NCBI RefSeq assembly: GCF_009495745.1
Contig: NZ_WIDQ01000001.1
Span: 124,001 to 188,000, forward strand
From: Niveispirillum sp. SYP-B3756
Lineage (GTDB): Bacteria; Pseudomonadota; Alphaproteobacteria; Azospirillales; Azospirillaceae
DNA length: 64,000 nucleotides
Reading direction: 5' to 3'
Shown here: one piece after another, positions 61,111-64,000 of the stretch
How the letters are laid out: each line of letters opens with the position of its first letter
Numbering within the stretch: the stretch's first letter is position 1
The notes under the pieces: generated by a model
Seen by the model: only the letters and a program-made list of their open reading frames with translations
The model's database searches: none
Told to the model about the DNA's origin: nothing
Translations under genes and position numbers: made by a program

Positions 61111-61144
61111 AAGAAAAACGGCCGCCCCTTTCGGGACGGCCGCT
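61111..61144 (-). terminator. rho-independent terminator of fusA
   Basis: On the minus strand a stem with CGGCCG arms (61119-61124 and 61137-61142) plus three more G-C pairs after one mismatch, and a GAAA loop, is followed by TTTTTCTTTGG. It lies 26 bases past the fusA stop. Confidence 0.85.
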
Positions 61145-61169
61145 TTCCAACTTACCCAACAGCTGGAAA

Positions 61170-63311
61170 TCAGCCGTTGTTCTTGCCCTGCTTGGCAACG
61201 ATTTCGTCAGCGACGTTCCGCGGCACCGGATCATAGTGCGAGAATTCCATCGTGAACGAACCGCGACCGGAAGTCATGCCGCGCAGCTGGCCGATATAGC
61301 CAAACATGTCGGACAGCGGCACATGGGCTTCAACAGCGATGTTGTTGCCACGCTCCAGCTGACCCAGGATCGTGCCACGACGACGGTTCACGTCGCCGAT
61401 CACGTCACCCAGGTAATCTTCCGGAACCACCACTTCGACCTTCATGATCGGTTCCAGCAGAACCGGACCGGCCAGCTTCATGGCTTCGCGGAAGCAGGCC
61501 TTGGCGGCGATTTCGAACGTCAGGGCGTTCGAGTCGACGTCGTGGTACTTACCGTCGATCAGGGTGGCCTTGAAGTCCACAGTCGGATAGCCGGCGATGA
61601 CACCGTCTTCCTTCTGCATCTGCAGGCCCTTATCGACCGACGGAATATATTCGCGCGGCACGGTACCACCGACCACCTGGTCGACGAACTCGTAGCCCTC
61701 GCCGCGTTCCTTCGGCTCGAAAATGATCTTCACTTCAGCGAACTGGCCCGAACCACCGGTCTGCTTCTTGTGGGTGTAGATGTGCGTGACGTTGCGGGTG
61801 ATCGTCTCACGATAGGCCACCTGCGGACGGCCCATGACGCCTTCCACACCATATTCGGTACGGACGCGGTCCAGGGTGACTTCCAGGTGCAGTTCGCCCA
61901 TGCCGCGCAGCAGGGTCTGACCGGTTTCGCGGTCGGTTTCCAGACGCAGGGACGGATCCGCGCGAACCATCTTGCCGATGGCGGCGCCGAACTTGTCCTG
62001 GTCGCCACGGTTCTTCGGCTCGATGGAGACGGAGATCACGGGCTCGGGGAAGCGCATACGCTCCAGCACCACCGGGGCGGCCGGATCGCAGAGCGTGTCA
62101 CCCGTGTCGGTTTCAGCCAGCGACACGAAGGCGACGATGTCGCCGGCGCGGCATTCTTCCAGATCGTTGGTGTCCTTGGCGAACATTTCCACGATACGGC
62201 CGATACGCTCACGCTTGCCGCGGGTGGTGTTCACCAGGGTGGTGCCCTTGCTGACAACGCCCGAATAGACGCGCACGAAGGTCAGCGAACCATACTTGTC
62301 GTTCAGCACCTTGAAGGCCAGACCCGAGAACGGCTCGTCATCGGAGCAGATACGCTCGCCGTTCGGGTTACCATCGGGGTCCACCGTCTTGATGGCTTCC
62401 ACGTCGGTCGGGGCCGGCAGGTACCAGACAACGGCGTCGAGCAGCTGCTGCACGCCCTTGTTCTTGTAGGAAGAACCGCACATCACGGGCACGAAGGCAC
62501 CGCTCAGCGTCGCCTTGCGGATGCATTCGCGCAGCTTGTCCGCGTCCGGCTCGGTGCCTTCCAGATAGGCTTCCATCGCCGCGTCGTCCTGCTCCACGCA
62601 GGCTTCAACCAGATCCTGGCGGTACTGCTTGTACTGGGACAGCAACTCGCGGTCATAGGCGTTGGTGATCTTCAGCTTGTCGGCCAGATCGTCCGTAACG
62701 TCCCAGATTTCCCACTTGCTGTCCTTCTCCTCGGAGAACCAGACATAAGCCTTCATCTCGACGAGATCGATCATGCCGTGGAAGTCATCTTCCGAGCCGA
62801 TCGGCATCTGCAGGCAGACCGGGCGCGAGCCCAGACGATCAACGACCATCTTCACGGTGCGGCGGAAATTCGCGCCCGAGCGGTCCATCTTGTTGATGTA
62901 GCACATGCGCGGCACTTTGTAGTTGTCCGCCAGGCGCCAGTTGGTTTCGGTCTGCGGCTCAACGCCGGCCACACCGTCGAACACCACGACCGCGCCGTCG
63001 AGCACGCGGAGCGAGCGGTTCACCTCGATGGTGAAGTCCACGTGGCCCGGGGTGTCGATGACGTTGATCTTCTTGCCCTTCCAGAAGCAGGACACGGCGG
63101 CCGACTGAATCGTGATGCCGCGCTTCTGTTCCTGTTCCATGTAGTCGGTCGTCGTCGACGTCTTCAGATCCTTGGTATCATGAACGTCGATGATCGTGTG
63201 CTTACGACCGGTATAGTACAGGATGCGCTCAGTCGTGGTCGTCTTGCCGGCATCGACGTGGGCGATGATGCCGATATTCCGAATATCAGAAAGCGGGGTA
63301 GTGCGGGGCAT
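61170..63311 (-). CDS. fusA: translation elongation factor G
   Basis: EF-G is the GTPase that drives ribosome translocation and, with RRF, ribosome recycling. The 713-residue protein has G1 AHVDAGKTT (18-26), the switch-I region with [11 protein letters not shown]3 DTPGHVDF and G4 NKMDRSGA, followed by domains II-V. Domain IV ends with [22 protein letters not shown]. It is about 20 residues longer than the standard factor and stands alone, not in the rpsL-rpsG-fusA-tuf operon. It may be the only EF-G or a second copy; the window cannot tell. GGAG nine bases before the ATG at 63311 sets the start. Confidence 0.93.
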   Translation of the reverse strand: MPRTTPLSDIRNIGIIAHVDAGKTTTTERILYYTGRKHTIIDVHDTKDLKTSTTTDYMEQEQKRGITIQSAAVSCFWKGKKINVIDTPGHVDFTIEVNRSLRVLDGAVVVFDGVAGVEPQTETNWRLADNYKVPRMCYINKMDRSGANFRRTVKMVVDRLGSRPVCLQMPIGSEDDFHGMIDLVEMKAYVWFSEEKDSKWEIWDVTDDLADKLKITNAYDRELLSQYKQYRQDLVEACVEQDDAAMEAYLEGTEPDADKLRECIRKATLSGAFVPVMCGSSYKNKGVQQLLDAVVWYLPAPTDVEAIKTVDPDGNPNGERICSDDEPFSGLAFKVLNDKYGSLTFVRVYSGVVSKGTTLVNTTRGKRERIGRIVEMFAKDTNDLEECRAGDIVAFVSLAETDTGDTLCDPAAPVVLERMRFPEPVISVSIEPKNRGDQDKFGAAIGKMVRADPSLRLETDRETGQTLLRGMGELHLEVTLDRVRTEYGVEGVMGRPQVAYRETITRNVTHIYTHKKQTGGSGQFAEVKIIFEPKERGEGYEFVDQVVGGTVPREYIPSVDKGLQMQKEDGVIAGYPTVDFKATLIDGKYHDVDSNALTFEIAAKACFREAMKLAGPVLLEPIMKVEVVVPEDYLGDVIGDVNRRRGTILGQLERGNNIAVEAHVPLSDMFGYIGQLRGMTSGRGSFTMEFSHYDPVPRNVADEIVAKQGKNNG

Positions 63312-63715
63312 AAGAAGGGCTCCGTCGTCCAGCGTCGTGTCAAAAAGATCAACCGACCCGGCGTGGTGAGGTCGAGTGTTCAGAGGGCGGGACGGCCCAC
63401 GGTGAGCAAACCATACCCGCACGAAAAAAACCGGGCAAGCCGACGGGTGCTCAGCACCCCGACTCCCCGGTGGCGGCCTATTTAGCGCGGATGGGCGCGG
63501 AAGCCAAGCGCCATCGTCAGCATGACCGCCAAGCGCAGGGCGACGGGCGCCCCCTATTTGCATCGTCTTGTCATAACCATTTGGTTACCATAACCCTATG
63601 GCTATTGGCCCGCGTATTGTCTGGAGAGAACAGCCACTTAAGATGTATGTGGTGGGATGCCGTCGCGTGGCGCGGAGAGGCCAATAATGCCCACCGGAGA
63701 AGGGATCGACAGACC
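63312..63715. other. divergent promoter region between fusA and a membrane sensor gene
   Basis: About 400 bases with no gene seen. The fusA-proximal half is G+C-rich. Around 63571-63605 lie palindromic and repeated elements: AACCA-TT-TGGTT (63575-63586), then TTACCATAACCCTATGG, with two ATAACC direct repeats. They are good candidates for a regulator site serving the gene that starts at 63716. Confidence 0.5.
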
Positions 63716-64000
63716 ATGTTCAAGACATCGGTGTCACGATTGCTGATGGGGATTCAGATCGTCATGCTGTGCGGTCTGCTGGCCGCCGTGGTGACCCTGT
63801 CGATTTCTTCTCTGAAGCAGTTCAATGGCGCCCATGCCATTGTGGCGGATACCTTGTCAAACCGGGCCCTGTTCGACGCGGTGGTGAAAACACGGGCCCA
63901 GATTGCCCGGATACAGACCGCGATTGTCTCCCAGGATGATCCCGGCAAAACCGTGGAAGAGGCGCGCACGGCAGCGCGCTCTGCCTATCAGGAAGCGGTG
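63716..64000 (+). CDS. N-terminal part of a membrane chemoreceptor or sensor kinase (runs off the right edge)
   Basis: Ninety-five codons are inside the window. After a short basic N-terminus (MFKTSVSRLLMG) a transmembrane helix (IQIVMLCGLLAAVVTLSI) leads to a periplasmic helical region (SSLKQFNGAHAIVADTLSNR and onward) like the four-helix-bundle sensor of methyl-accepting chemotaxis proteins. The remainder, including any HAMP and signalling domain, is beyond the window, so kinase or chemoreceptor cannot be decided. The ATG at 63716 is about 13 bases after GAAGG. Confidence 0.7.
   Translation, partial: MFKTSVSRLLMGIQIVMLCGLLAAVVTLSISSLKQFNGAHAIVADTLSNRALFDAVVKTRAQIARIQTAIVSQDDPGKTVEEARTAARSAYQEAV

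Noticed and set aside
61236-63485. 749-codon plus-strand frame opposite fusA
   Set aside because: Fully contained in the antisense of EF-G, whose identity is certain.

Overview
The window is a high-G+C chromosomal segment from an alphaproteobacterium, most likely Rhodospirillales/Azospirillaceae (Azospirillum, Niveispirillum or Nitrospirillum-like). The support is a GapR/DUF2312 protein, a DUF1674 (SDHAF4) protein next to htpX, an envC-ctpA-yibQ block, a thrC-M16 peptidase-GNAT operon, a 1,614-residue NAD-glutamate dehydrogenase and a CheZ of alphaproteobacterial type. Genus assignment is inference. I see no phage, integrase, transposase or CRISPR array.

Layout. 0-5 kb: GAF histidine kinase, cupin, and a lipid A/Kdo operon (waaA-lpxK-lpxL type acyltransferase). 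5-7 kb: three small proteins of unknown role, two of them exported. 7-11 kb: cell-envelope block envC-ctpA-polysaccharide deacetylase. 11-15 kb: low-G+C small membrane protein, SDR, pentapeptide-repeat protein and cheZ. 15-20 kb: PRPP synthetase-like protein, htpX, SDHAF4-like protein, nuclease and fumC. 20-23 kb: two-gene operon of unknown function, opposite trxA. 23-31 kb: unusual pyruvate kinase-like protein, NrtR-type NUDIX regulator divergent from the giant NAD-GDH. 31-34 kb: GNAT, DsbA-fold isomerase and the first pair of membrane-anchored coiled-coil proteins. 34-40.7 kb: thrC operon, hybrid kinase/OmpR-type regulator and a CAU-anticodon tRNA. 40.8-45 kb: compositionally odd S41 peptidase, cysQ, SRAP plus nuclease. 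45-50 kb: pepN and the second coiled-coil pair, here coupled to an RsbW-like ATPase. 50-54.7 kb: HxlR/SDR/SnoaL cassette, Rieske oxygenase, acyl-CoA dehydrogenase. 54.7-58.6 kb: a rearranged stretch with a chemoreceptor broken by a 104-bp palindromic element, AT-rich DNA and trkH. 58.6-64 kb: gapR, TetR/HPP pair, EamA transporter, an EF-G gene and the start of another membrane sensor.

The main points for a second look are as follows. (1) A 57-bp direct repeat of the trkH 3' end brackets a 2.4-kb segment, like the scar of an insertion or of a deleted paralogue. (2) Within that segment a chemoreceptor gene is split exactly at a codon boundary by a 104-bp palindromic element that supplies its stop codon. 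(3) A duplicated two-gene cassette of membrane-anchored coiled-coil proteins shares a C-terminal motif, one copy overlapping an anti-sigma-type ATPase gene. (4) CheZ carries two FliM-like CheY-docking motifs separated by a spacer that includes 33 consecutive prolines. (5) A 35-bp hairpin occurs twice, with a compensatory base-pair change between copies. Coordinates and motifs were read by eye; gene identities rest on recognised motifs and family knowledge, not on searches.
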